In this document: piece after piece, positions 38,182 to 46,777 of the stretch | Layout: every line of letters starts with the position of its first letter | Numbering within the stretch: the stretch's first letter is position 1 | Assembly: GCF_900105345.1 (NCBI RefSeq) | Contig: NZ_FNSN01000003.1 | Coordinates: forward strand, 1,426,001-1,490,000 | DNA: 64,000 nucleotides | From: Arthrobacter woluwensis | GTDB taxonomy: Bacteria > Actinomycetota > Actinomycetes > Actinomycetales > Micrococcaceae | Direction: 5' to 3' | Made by a program: the position numbers and the translations under genes | The notes under the pieces: generated by a model | What the model was told of the DNA's origin: nothing | Databases searched by the model: none | What the model saw: only the letters and a program-made list of their open reading frames with translations

Positions 38182-39249
38182 TCACTCGCCGCCGAAGGTG
38201 TCCAGGAGTGCCTGGGCGGTGCGGGCGGCGGCCTGGCCGTCGCCATACGGCGCGGCGTCCGTCGGGGCCGGCGCGGGACGCTGGACGGTGGAGGCCAGAA
38301 TGCTCAGGTCCTGATCGACCAGGACGTTCCAGCCGAGGTCGACGGTCTCGACCCACTCGGTTTCAGGGCGGATCGTCGTGCACGGGACGCGGAGGAGGAA
38401 GGCCTCCTTCTGGAGCCCGCCGGAGTCGGTGACCACGCCCGCGCTGCGGGAGACGGCGTCCACGAGCTGCGGGTAGGCCAGGGGCTCGTTCGGGACGAGG
38501 GAGCCCGCCGCGAGATCGATGCCGTGCTTGTCGGCCAGGGCCCGGAGCCGCGGGTGGGCGAGAAGCAGCACAGGCTTGTCGAGGCCGGCGAGCGATTCGA
38601 TGATCGCGGAGAGCCGCTCGGGGCTGTCGGTGTTGTCCGGGCGGTGGATGGTGCACACGTAGTAGCCGCCGTCCTCCAGACCGTGGGGGAGCGGAGCGGG
38701 CTCGGTGGCCAGGCGATCGCGGACGGCGTACAGCACGTCCGTCATGACGTCTCCCACCAGGATGGACTTCCCGCTCAGGCCTTCGGTGGCCAGGTGGTCC
38801 ATCGCGACCTGGGTGGGGGCGAGGAGCAGATCGGAGGCATGGTCCGTCAGGACCCGGTTGTGCTCCTCGGGCATGCGGCGGTTGAAGGACCGCAGGCCGG
38901 ACTCCAGGTGGGCCACGGGGATGTGGATCTTCACCGCGGCGAGTGCCGCCGCGAGGGTCGAGTTCGTGTCGCCGTAGACGAGCACGACGTCGGGCTTCTC
39001 CTCTTCGAAGACGCGCTCGAGACCGGCGAGCATCGCCCCGGTCTGCTCGCCGTGCTTGCCGGAGCCGACCGCCAGATTGTGGTCGGGCTGGGGGATGCCC
39101 AGATCGCGGAAGAAGACGTCGCTCATCAATTCGTCGTAGTGCTGTCCGGTGTGGACGATCACGTGATCCGCCTTGCCCTCCAGGGCTTTGGCGATGGGTG
39201 CGAGTTTGACGAATTGGGGTCGCGCGCCGACGACACTGAGAATACGCAT
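38182..39249 (-). CDS. wbpI: UDP-N-acetylglucosamine 2-epimerase family, WbpI-like
   Basis: Non-hydrolysing 2-epimerase of 355 residues. WbpI acts on UDP-GlcNAc3NAcA to give UDP-ManNAc3NAcA. Conserved parts are VVGARPQFVKLAPIAKAL, HTGQHYDELMSDVFF, VYGDTNSTLAAALAA and DSGGLQKEAFLL. Two features fit WbpI better than WecB: RSFNRRMPEEHNR and the acidic TEWVETVDLG. A WecB/MnaA role on UDP-GlcNAc is the alternative. The ATG at 39249 is chosen; TAGACT on the coding strand ends 7 bases before it, suggesting a leaderless mRNA. It converges with the wbpA-D-E-B operon, completing that pathway on the opposite strand. Confidence 0.85.
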   Translation of the reverse strand: MRILSVVGARPQFVKLAPIAKALEGKADHVIVHTGQHYDELMSDVFFRDLGIPQPDHNLAVGSGKHGEQTGAMLAGLERVFEEEKPDVVLVYGDTNSTLAAALAAVKIHIPVAHLESGLRSFNRRMPEEHNRVLTDHASDLLLAPTQVAMDHLATEGLSGKSILVGDVMTDVLYAVRDRLATEPAPLPHGLEDGGYYVCTIHRPDNTDSPERLSAIIESLAGLDKPVLLLAHPRLRALADKHGIDLAAGSLVPNEPLAYPQLVDAVSRSAGVVTDSGGLQKEAFLLRVPCTTIRPETEWVETVDLGWNVLVDQDLSILASTVQRPAPAPTDAAPYGDGQAAARTAQALLDTFGGE

Positions 39250-39298
39250 GGACACGAGTCTATAAGGGAATCCCGCCCGGCCCGAGCCGGTGGGCCTC

Positions 39299-40453
39299 TC
39301 AGGCGTGCGGCTCAGGAGCCCTGAAGATCCCCTGCCGGGTACGGAGCTTCTCCAGGACGTAATGGGTCAGGACCGCGTCACGGGAGAGGACCGCGGAGAG
39401 CCGGAGGGGCAGCAGTTCGCCGGCGCGGCCGGCACGGGCATGGCGGTCCGCCGCGGCGCGGAGGGAGGCGAGGTCGCCGGCGTCGCAGGCTTCGCGGACC
39501 AGGGCGGCGTCCCGTCGGCTCAACGCCGGCGGCAGACCGTGGGCGAAGGACTCCAGACGCTTCAGCAGCTCCGTCCAGTGGCGCTGTTCCTCCGCGTTCC
39601 AGAGCCGTTCGGTGTTCCCGGCGTCGGATTCCGTGCCCGCCGTCCGGCGCAGGAGCGCCCCGACGCCGTGGACGCGGAGCACCTTCAGGGCGATCGCCCG
39701 GCGTTCGGCACGGGTGGCGTCCTTGAGCCAGGGATCTTCGAGCAGAGCCTCGAGCCAGCGGAACTCCTCGCCGATCGGCAGGACCGTGCTCGTGACGCGT
39801 CCCTCGCCGGAATCGTCGGTCTGGTGGTAGGCCGGGGCGCCGTACGGGTAGCAGATGGTGCCAGAACGGAACCAGAGCTTGAGGGTGGTGGAGAGGTCCT
39901 CGCCGGTGCGGAGGCCTTCCTCATAGCGGTAACCGACGAACTCCAGTGCCGACCGGCGGAGCAGACCGTAGGGGACACTGCGGTAGACGAGCCCGTCCTT
40001 CAGGGCGTCGAGGGTCCGCGGGGCCGACGGGCGGATGCGGGGAGACCGGAGGATGGCGCCCGATGGAGTGCGCAGCGGCGCGATCACCGCCGCGGCACGC
40101 TCGTCCTCCGCGCAGGTCCACCAGGCCGCCAGAGAACCCGGCTCGAGGTGATCGTCCGAGTCCAGGAAGCACAGGAACGTGGCATCGCTGTGGTCCAGCG
40201 CCCAGTTCCGGGGACCCGCGGCCGAGTGCAGGCCGTCGCGGAGGACCTCCTGCCGCAAGCCGTCGCCGCCGGGCAGCGCCTTCGCGGCCCGGGCGACGTC
40301 CTCGTCGCCGAGGTTGTGCCAGACGAGCATCACGCGGAGGTCCACGCCGAGCGCGAGGAGGGCGCTGCGCTGGTCCAGGACCGAGCGGACGGCGCGGGCG
40401 GCGGGCCTCCGGATGTCGTGGACGGGGATGACGACGTCGATGGATTGGTTCAT
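39299..40453 (-). CDS. GT2-family glycosyltransferase
   Basis: GT-A enzyme of 384 residues starting IDVVIPVHDIRRPAARAVRS, with the acceptor/donor metal site in FLCFLDSDDHLEPGSLAAW and the later TGEDLSTTLKLWF. The C-terminal third is helical and Arg/Ala-rich. It is a paralogue of the divergent gene 51 bases away, sharing ...SDDxxEPGxLAAW, VYRS/SYRT and GED motifs. GGAG lies upstream of the ATG. The substrate is unknown. It may be cotranscribed with the WbpI-like gene 49 bases downstream. Confidence 0.8.
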   Translation of the reverse strand: MNQSIDVVIPVHDIRRPAARAVRSVLDQRSALLALGVDLRVMLVWHNLGDEDVARAAKALPGGDGLRQEVLRDGLHSAAGPRNWALDHSDATFLCFLDSDDHLEPGSLAAWWTCAEDERAAAVIAPLRTPSGAILRSPRIRPSAPRTLDALKDGLVYRSVPYGLLRRSALEFVGYRYEEGLRTGEDLSTTLKLWFRSGTICYPYGAPAYHQTDDSGEGRVTSTVLPIGEEFRWLEALLEDPWLKDATRAERRAIALKVLRVHGVGALLRRTAGTESDAGNTERLWNAEEQRHWTELLKRLESFAHGLPPALSRRDAALVREACDAGDLASLRAAADRHARAGRAGELLPLRLSAVLSRDAVLTHYVLEKLRTRQGIFRAPEPHA

Positions 40454-40504
40454 GGCTGAGTGAGCTCCTGCACCGGTTAGGGGTTCCCGCGATAACCTTA
40501 CTGG

Positions 40505-41611
40505 GTGGAAAACCGATCCCCCGCTCCCGTCCTGCTCGACATGGTGATCGCGGTGCACACCCCGGACCGGCCGGTGGGCCGGGCCGTCGCCTCGCTGATC
40601 GAGGGCGGACTTCCCGTGGACGCTCAGGAACCGGGACGTCTGCGGATCACGGTGGTCTGCCACAATGCGGATCCCCGGGAGATCGAAGAACAGGTCAGCC
40701 CGGAACACCGCTCCCAGGTCCGGTTCGTCTCCCACCAGGACGGCATCCGCAGCCCTGCCGGGCCTTTCAACCGAGGGATCGCCGAAGCCGATGCGACCTG
40801 GGTCGGCATCATGGGGAGTGACGACACGGTGGAGCCGGGCGCGCTGGCGGCCTGGGTCGACGCCGCCGAAGCCGACGGCGCCGACGCCCTCATCGCGCCG
40901 ATGGCCCATGCCGGGGGAGGGCCTGTCCGCACCCCGGTCGTGCGACGTGGCAGACACCGGGATCTCGATCCCGTGGCGGACCGCCTGAGCTACCGGACCG
41001 CGCCGCTCGGGGTGCTCCGCCTGGCCGTCGTCCGAGGTCTCGGACTCGAATTCCCCACGAAGTACGCCACCGGCGAGGACCAGAGCTTCTCGGCCCGCCT
41101 GTGGTTCTCGGGCGCGCGGATCAGTTACGGGCGCGGCCTGCCGCGCTATCTGGTGCACGACGACGCGCGGTTGCGGGTCACGCACACGCCCCGGTCGATC
41201 ACGGAGGACCTCGCCTTCGCCACGGACCTGGTGCAGACCGACTGGTTCCTCGGGCTTCCCGCGAGGTCCGGGGAGGCGCTCGTCACCAAGCTGATCAGGG
41301 TCCACCTCTTCGGCCACGTCTGGCTCCGTGCGCAGGCGGGGACGTGGACCGCGGCGGACGCCGCCGAGGCCGCCGTGGCCGCCAGGATCCTGCTGTTCGC
41401 CGCACCGCGGGCCGCCAGGCCCCTGTCGCTGGCCGACCGCGCGCTTCTGGATGCGGTGGCCCGCGGCGAGGAACGTTCCGAGGTCATGGCCCGACTGTCC
41501 GAGGCCCGGAGGAAGTTCAGCCATCCGCGGGCCTTGGTGCCGCGCAGTCTCTCCCAGGTGTTCCACCGGGAGGCCCCGCTGAGATTCATGAGCGCCTCCG
41601 CTCTTCTCTGA
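40505..41611 (+). CDS. GT2-family glycosyltransferase, paralogue of its divergent neighbour
   Basis: GT-A enzyme of 368 residues (DMVIAVHTPDRPVGRAVASL; VGIMGSDDTVEPGALAAW; ATGEDQSFSARLWF). The order of motifs and the SYRTAPLGVLR segment match the minus-strand gene at 39299-40453, so the two arose by duplication and now diverge from a 51-base region. The GTG start lies 6 bases after TAACCT (40493-40498) with no ribosome-binding site, so a leaderless transcript is likely. In the MGSDD motif the first Asp of the usual D-x-D is replaced by Gly, which may alter metal binding. Substrate unknown. Confidence 0.8.
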   Translation: MENRSPAPVLLDMVIAVHTPDRPVGRAVASLIEGGLPVDAQEPGRLRITVVCHNADPREIEEQVSPEHRSQVRFVSHQDGIRSPAGPFNRGIAEADATWVGIMGSDDTVEPGALAAWVDAAEADGADALIAPMAHAGGGPVRTPVVRRGRHRDLDPVADRLSYRTAPLGVLRLAVVRGLGLEFPTKYATGEDQSFSARLWFSGARISYGRGLPRYLVHDDARLRVTHTPRSITEDLAFATDLVQTDWFLGLPARSGEALVTKLIRVHLFGHVWLRAQAGTWTAADAAEAAVAARILLFAAPRAARPLSLADRALLDAVARGEERSEVMARLSEARRKFSHPRALVPRSLSQVFHREAPLRFMSASALL

Positions 41612-41675
41612 CCCCGCTCATCGCCCCGCACGCCCGGACCACCTCCGGCCCGTTCTCCAGTCACCCGAGGAACCC

Positions 41676-42794
41676 ATGAAGATCCTGGTAGTCGCCACCT
41701 GGTACCCCAGCGCGGACAAGCCCACCGAGGCGCCTTTCAACGCCGAGCATGTGGACGCCATCCGGCGGCAGGGACACGATGTCCGTGTCATCCACGCACG
41801 GCTGGGGAGCGCGCCGGCGGCGGGGGACCGCGACGGCCTCTGGGAAGGCACTCCGGTCCTCCGGACCAACGCGGATCCGCGGCGCCCCCTCAGTCTGCTC
41901 CGGACCGCCCGGACGGTCGCCCGCGAACTGCGGTGGGCTGACGTGGTGCACACGATGGCGTTCTCGTCCATCCTGGTGGCGATGGCCCCCTGGAGCGGGC
42001 GCACTCTGACCGGCCGCACCACGCCGTGGGTCCACACCGAGCACTGGAACGGGGTGGTCAACCCGGCCAGCGTCTCGCCGCTCTGGGAGAAGCTGTCCGG
42101 CCTGCGCGCCGTCCTGCGCCTTCCGCACGTGGTCACCGGGGTCACCGGTCAGCTGGCGCGGGAGATGCAGCGCTTCGCCCGGCCGGACGCCGCCGTCGTG
42201 GTCCCGTGTGTGGTCGAAGGACCCGCCGAGGTGCGGCCCGCGGAATACGGCAGCCCTCTGAAACTGGTGGCCGTCGGGGGTCTCATCCCGCGCAAAAGGC
42301 CGCTGACCGCCATCGAGACCGTCGGCTGGCTGCGCGATCAGGGCTTCGCCGCGGAGCTGAACTGGGTGGGCGACGGGCCCCAGCGCGCCGAATGCGAGGC
42401 GCTGGTCTCCTCGCTGGGCCTGGAGGAGCAGGTGCGGTTCGCCGGGTCGGTCCGTCCCGCCGAAGTGGCGGAGCAGCTCTCGGATGCCGATCTGTTCTTC
42501 CTGCCCACCGCGCAGGAGAACTTCTTCACCTCCGCGGCGGAGGCGCTCGCCGCCGGCAGGGCCGTCGTGGCGACCCGCGTCGGCGGGTTCTCCGATTACG
42601 CGGGACCCCAGAACAGCCGGCTGGTCGACGACGCCACCCCGGAGGCACTCGGACGGGCCATCCTCGAGGCGAAGGACGCGTTCGCGGAGGTGCCCGCGGA
42701 GGACATCGCGACGCCCATCCGTCAGCGGTTCTCACCCGAGGCCGTCGGCGAGCTCTTCCAGGAGAGCTACGCCGCCGCCGTCGCCCGAGCCTAG
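41676..42794 (+). CDS. GT4-family glycosyltransferase
   Basis: GT-B enzyme of 372 residues. The acceptor domain starts MKILVVATWYPSADKPTEAPF. The donor domain has LVAVGGLIPRKRPLTAIE, WVGDGPQRAECEALV, VRFAGSV and the E-x7-E region ENFFTSAAEALAAGRAVVAT. The ATG has GAGGA upstream at good spacing. It follows the GT2 gene by 64 bases and precedes another GT4. It probably extends the same envelope glycan, with unknown sugar specificity. Confidence 0.85.
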   Translation: MKILVVATWYPSADKPTEAPFNAEHVDAIRRQGHDVRVIHARLGSAPAAGDRDGLWEGTPVLRTNADPRRPLSLLRTARTVARELRWADVVHTMAFSSILVAMAPWSGRTLTGRTTPWVHTEHWNGVVNPASVSPLWEKLSGLRAVLRLPHVVTGVTGQLAREMQRFARPDAAVVVPCVVEGPAEVRPAEYGSPLKLVAVGGLIPRKRPLTAIETVGWLRDQGFAAELNWVGDGPQRAECEALVSSLGLEEQVRFAGSVRPAEVAEQLSDADLFFLPTAQENFFTSAAEALAAGRAVVATRVGGFSDYAGPQNSRLVDDATPEALGRAILEAKDAFAEVPAEDIATPIRQRFSPEAVGELFQESYAAAVARA

Positions 42795-42848
42795 ACCGAC
42801 AGCGTGCGGACCGGATAGCCCCGATCCGCCGCCGAAAGGACACGAACC

Positions 42849-43850
42849 ATGAGCGAGCAGCCCAAGGTCCTGCAATTCAACGACTGCGCCTTCGTCGCAC
42901 GGAACATGGTGCGGGCGGCGGAACGGGAGGGCATCCACTGGGACTACCTCCCGCCGGAACAGGTCCGTCCCCTGGGAGCCGCCCCGGCGAACCCCGTGCT
43001 GGCCAAGGCCCGGTTCCTGCCGTTCGTCGCGCGCCGTCTGGCCCATCTGCTCCCGGCGGAGGTCGTGCACGTGCATTACGCGACGAGCGCCCGCCTGCTC
43101 AAGGAACGGGGCATGCCGCGCAGGCCGTATCTTCTGACGCTGCACGGCACGGACATCCGCCGGCAGTGGAAGGATCCGCGATTCCACACCGAGATCCAGA
43201 CCGCGATCGACGGGGCCGAGCACGTGTTCTTCGCCAACAACGACACCGCCGGGAATGCTCGTGAAGCCCGCCCGGACGCCGAGTTCCTCCCCGCTCTCGT
43301 CGACGCCAGCAGCCTCCCGGCGTGGGCGCCTGCTCAGGAACCCACCGTGTTCTTCGTGTCCCGCTGGGACGAGGACAAGGGTGTGGAGCGGCAGCTCGAG
43401 CTCGCCGCGGCGCTGCGGGCCGCGCTGGGGCCGGAGGTCAGGCTTCAGGGACTCGACTGGGGGCCGGGAGCCGCCGCGGCCCGGGACGCCGGGGTGGAAC
43501 TGCTGGGCCGGATGAGCCAGCCCGAATACCACGCGACGATCGCCCGCTCTCACCTCACCATCGGCCAGGCGAGTGACAACTTCGCCACGAGTGAGTTCGA
43601 AGCCCTCTGCATGGGCGCGCCCATGGCTGCGGTGGGACATCGGCTCGCACGGCCCGACGACGGCACCACGCCGCCCGTGCTGGAAGGCTCGACCGAGGAG
43701 GTCGTGGAGCAGGCCCTGGAGGCTCTGCGGGACCCGGCCGCAGCCGCCGGGCGCCTGGGAGGGGCCGTCTGGGCGCTGCCCCGCTACGACGCGGCGGCCT
43801 ACGTCCCGCGCCTGTGCGAGCTGTACGAGGCCGCCGCGCGCCGCTCTTGA
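42849..43850 (+). CDS. Glycosyltransferase of GT4-like family (paralogue 1)
   Basis: Protein of 333 residues with GT-B layout. It begins KVLQFNDCAFVARNMVRAAE, has LTLHGTDIRRQWKDPRF in the acceptor domain and VFFVSRWDEDKGVERQLELAA in the donor domain. The E-x7-E is replaced by TSEFEALCMGAPMAAV. The gene at 45815-46777 shares all these blocks in the same order, so they are paralogues that flank the ABC exporter. AAAGGA precedes the ATG. Its stop is 7 bases from the stop of the convergent exporter, with no terminator between. Confidence 0.78.
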   Translation: MSEQPKVLQFNDCAFVARNMVRAAEREGIHWDYLPPEQVRPLGAAPANPVLAKARFLPFVARRLAHLLPAEVVHVHYATSARLLKERGMPRRPYLLTLHGTDIRRQWKDPRFHTEIQTAIDGAEHVFFANNDTAGNAREARPDAEFLPALVDASSLPAWAPAQEPTVFFVSRWDEDKGVERQLELAAALRAALGPEVRLQGLDWGPGAAAARDAGVELLGRMSQPEYHATIARSHLTIGQASDNFATSEFEALCMGAPMAAVGHRLARPDDGTTPPVLEGSTEEVVEQALEALRDPAAAAGRLGGAVWALPRYDAAAYVPRLCELYEAAARRS

Positions 43851-43857
43851 GGGGAAC

Positions 43858-45660
43858 TCAGCCGGCGGCGGCTTCCTCCTGCGAGTGCAGGCCCGCCAGG
43901 GCGGCCTGCTGGGCGAAGTCGGGGTTGTCACGGACCACCTCGGCGAAGGTGCCGCGCGTGACGATGGTGCCGTCCTTCATGAAGCAGATCTGATCGTTGC
44001 CTCGCACGGTGGACAAGCGGTGTGCCACGGAGATCACGGTCATGTCGCCGTGCAGCTCGTTGATGGCTTGGGCCACGGCGGCCTCGGTGGCCGTGTCCAG
44101 TGCGCTGGTGGCCTCGTCGAGGACGAGCACGAGGGGGTCCATGTAGAGGGCACGGGCGATGCCGAGCCGCTGGCGCTGACCGCCGGAGAGCGCCAGGCCG
44201 CGCTCGCCCACGCGGCCGTTGATGCCGCCGTCGCGCTTCTCGACGGTCTCCAGCAGCTGCGCCCGCTCCAGGGCGATGCGCACGCGTTCCTCGTCCAGGT
44301 CGTCACCCCAGCTCAGCGCCACGTTCTGGGCGATCGTGCCGTCGAAGATGGCGACTTCCTGGGGGACATAGCCCACGCGGCTGCGCCAGGCGGACAGCAC
44401 GTCCTCGAGGGGGACTCCGTCGAGGGTCATCTCGCCGCGGGACGGGGTGAGAAGGCCCAGGAAGATGTCGATCAGCGTGGACTTGCCGGCGCCCGACTGT
44501 CCGACGATGCCGAGCGACGAGCCGATCGGCAGCGTCAGGTTGATGTCGGTGACGGCGGGGTGCTCCGAGCCGGGGTACCTGAATTCCACGTTCTTGAGCT
44601 CCAGAAGGCGCGGCGCCTGCGCCAGCGGCTGCTTGCCCAGCTTCTCCGCGTTCCGGCGGTACTCCTCGGCGTCCTTGATGTCCCGGATGACCGTCTCGGT
44701 GTAGGGGAGGGTCGACTGCACGAGCGTCAGCTGGGACTGGACCTGGGTCAGGGCCGGGACCATCTTGAACCCTGCGAGGCCGAAGATGGCGACGGAGGAC
44801 ATCGCGGTCTCGAATCCGCCGATGAGGTAGCCCATGGTGCCGATCAGGAGGAAGCCGCCGATGAGCGCCATGTCGATGACGAACTTCGGAACGGATCCCA
44901 TGAAACGGATGTTGGAGCGGGACCGAGCGGCGCGCTCACGGCTCTCCATCACGATGCCGCCCACCTCGTCCGCCTTGTCGCGGAGGGTGATCTCCTTGAG
45001 CGCGGCGAGCATCTCGGTCACCAGGGCGGACATCTTCATGGCGGCGTCGCGGTTGATGCGGCCGGCCTGGTACGACTTCTTGGACAGCCAGAAGTAGAGG
45101 AAGGCGGCGATGCAGCCCAGGTAGATGACGGTGACGAGGGCGGTCTGCCAGGAGGCGCCCACCAGGACGATCAGGACCGTAGCGAAGGTCAGCACCTGCG
45201 CCGGGAGGGTGACCGCCGGGAACAGGACGCCCGAGACGGTGTTCGCGATGCCGACGTCGATCATGCGCACGAGCTCGGGCGTGGACCGCTTCATCCGTTC
45301 GGTCCACGGCGCCCGGATGTAGCTCTGGAAGAGCACCGTGCCGATCTGGAGCTCGTAATCCGCGAACTTGCGCGTGGAGACCCACTGGAGCCAGATGTTC
45401 AGGACGGACTTGAGGATCATGACACCCGCGGAGGAGACCAGCACCAGGAGCCCGAATTCACGGCTGACGGAGCCGATGATCGGCAGGGTCATGTCGCCCG
45501 CCTTGAGCACCTGATTCAGCACCAGGGCGAACACGCCCAGCGCCGCGGAGTCCAGCAGTGCCAGGACCGCCGAGAGAACGCCGAAGAGCAGGAGGAACCT
45601 GCGGGCATTCCGGGGCAGGAGCGGCAGCAGTTCGCGCATGGTGTGGCGCAGTTGTCTCAA
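43858..45660 (-). CDS. ABC exporter with fused membrane and ATPase domains (MsbA/PglK-like)
   Basis: Half-transporter of 600 residues. Six membrane segments lie in residues 20-320 (FLLLFGVLSAVLALLDSAAL; LIGGFLLIGTMGYLIGG). The nucleotide-binding domain has Walker A VGQSGAGKST, signature LSGGQRQRLGIARAL, Walker B VLVLDEATSALD and H-loop VISVAHRLST. It resembles MsbA and PglK, which flip lipid-linked glycans, and its position among glycosyltransferases fits that. Drug export is a less likely option. The start is TTG at 45660 with GGAG 6 bases upstream; the ATG seven codons later has no such site. Confidence 0.85.
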   Translation of the reverse strand: MRQLRHTMRELLPLLPRNARRFLLLFGVLSAVLALLDSAALGVFALVLNQVLKAGDMTLPIIGSVSREFGLLVLVSSAGVMILKSVLNIWLQWVSTRKFADYELQIGTVLFQSYIRAPWTERMKRSTPELVRMIDVGIANTVSGVLFPAVTLPAQVLTFATVLIVLVGASWQTALVTVIYLGCIAAFLYFWLSKKSYQAGRINRDAAMKMSALVTEMLAALKEITLRDKADEVGGIVMESRERAARSRSNIRFMGSVPKFVIDMALIGGFLLIGTMGYLIGGFETAMSSVAIFGLAGFKMVPALTQVQSQLTLVQSTLPYTETVIRDIKDAEEYRRNAEKLGKQPLAQAPRLLELKNVEFRYPGSEHPAVTDINLTLPIGSSLGIVGQSGAGKSTLIDIFLGLLTPSRGEMTLDGVPLEDVLSAWRSRVGYVPQEVAIFDGTIAQNVALSWGDDLDEERVRIALERAQLLETVEKRDGGINGRVGERGLALSGGQRQRLGIARALYMDPLVLVLDEATSALDTATEAAVAQAINELHGDMTVISVAHRLSTVRGNDQICFMKDGTIVTRGTFAEVVRDNPDFAQQAALAGLHSQEEAAAG

Positions 45661-45814
45661 GTGGTACTCCGTGACGCATGGGAAGGGATTCCTCTCATAC
45701 TACCGGTGGGCCGCCCGGACCGAGGCGGCGGGACCGGTCTCCGGCCGCGCGGGAAAGGGCGCGAGGACGCCCGCGGTGAGGCCCCGGCCCGTGGCTGATG
45801 AGAAGATGAGGACC

Positions 45815-46777
45815 ATGAATGAGCGGATCCGGGTGACACAGCTGTTCGATTGCGCAGACGTCGGACGGACCTTGGTGCAAGAGGGCAGGCGTCACGGCAT
45901 GCCCTGGCGGCAGATCCAGGGGCCCTGGACGCGAGGCGGCGGAAAGTCCGCGTACTACCGTTTCCGCGCCGAGCAGGCACTGGCGTACCCCCTGACCCAG
46001 CTGTGGCACGTGAACATGGGCGGACGGGCGAAGTGGGCGCGGGGCGCATTCTCCCGGCCGTATGCGCTGACGCTGCATGGCACGGACATCCGTGAGAACT
46101 ATTGGCAGGAGCAGCATCACGCCGCGATGAAGCAGGACATCGACGGCGCGGCGCACGTCTGGTACACCACTCCGGATCTGCGCGAGAAGGCGGAGCGGGC
46201 CCGCCCGGACGCCGAGTATCTCCCTGCCCCGGTCGACATGTCCGAGCTGCCCGCGTGGAACCCGTCCGGCCGGCCCACGGTGATCTTCCCGTCGCGCTGG
46301 GATGCGTCCAAGGGCGGCGACGCGCTCCTCGAGACCGCGGCCGAGGTGGTCTCCGCGGCCGGGGGACAGGCCGACATCGTCGGGCTCGACTGGGGAGACC
46401 GGGCCGCCGAGGCGCGTGACCTCGGGGTCCGCCTGCTGCCGAAGATGAGCAAGGCCGCGTTCCTGCAGGCTCTCTCGACCGCGCACGTCGCGGTGGGCCA
46501 GGTGGCCGGGATCCTGGCGGTCAGCGAGCTCCAGGCCATGGGCATCGGGGTGCCGCTCGTCTTCGCCGACGCCGTCGACGGCTACCCCGAGAAACCCGCC
46601 GCGGTCCACGTCAGCCGCGGCGAGGTGGCCGGCGCGGTCACCGAGGCGCTCCAGGATCCCGCCGCGCTCTCCCGCACGCTGGACGGCCCCGGTTATGTCC
46701 GGAGGAACCACGGCGCGGAGGGGATGATCCCGAAGCTGAACGCCGCCTACGCGAGGATCCTGGAGGAGGCCCGATGA
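45815..46777 (+). CDS. Glycosyltransferase of GT4-like family (paralogue 2)
   Basis: Protein of 320 residues, a paralogue of the gene at 42849-43850: MNERIRVTQLFDCADVGR aligns with that gene's start, and both have LTLHGTDI, then a bulky basic stretch, PDAEYLPA or PDAEFLPA, FPSRWDASKG and a GLDWG block. The catalytic E-x7-E is degenerate (VSELQAMGIGVPLVF). The ATG at 45815 is chosen because it matches the paralogue start; an in-frame ATG three codons earlier is possible. It diverges from the ABC exporter over 154 bases and overlaps the next gene by four bases (ATGA). Confidence 0.78.
   Translation: MNERIRVTQLFDCADVGRTLVQEGRRHGMPWRQIQGPWTRGGGKSAYYRFRAEQALAYPLTQLWHVNMGGRAKWARGAFSRPYALTLHGTDIRENYWQEQHHAAMKQDIDGAAHVWYTTPDLREKAERARPDAEYLPAPVDMSELPAWNPSGRPTVIFPSRWDASKGGDALLETAAEVVSAAGGQADIVGLDWGDRAAEARDLGVRLLPKMSKAAFLQALSTAHVAVGQVAGILAVSELQAMGIGVPLVFADAVDGYPEKPAAVHVSRGEVAGAVTEALQDPAALSRTLDGPGYVRRNHGAEGMIPKLNAAYARILEEAR

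Noticed and set aside
39299-41566. Minus-strand frame continuing upstream of the GT2 gene for another 370 codons
   Set aside because: The upstream part is antisense to the divergent GT2 gene, and the GT2 start at 40453 has a ribosome-binding site and the family N-terminus.
43851-43857. A terminator between the convergent glycosyltransferase and ABC exporter
   Set aside because: Only 7 bases separate the stops and no stem of useful length spans them.
43573-45798. A 741-codon plus-strand frame over the ABC exporter
   Set aside because: The minus-strand ABC exporter has all ATPase motifs; the plus frame has no domains.
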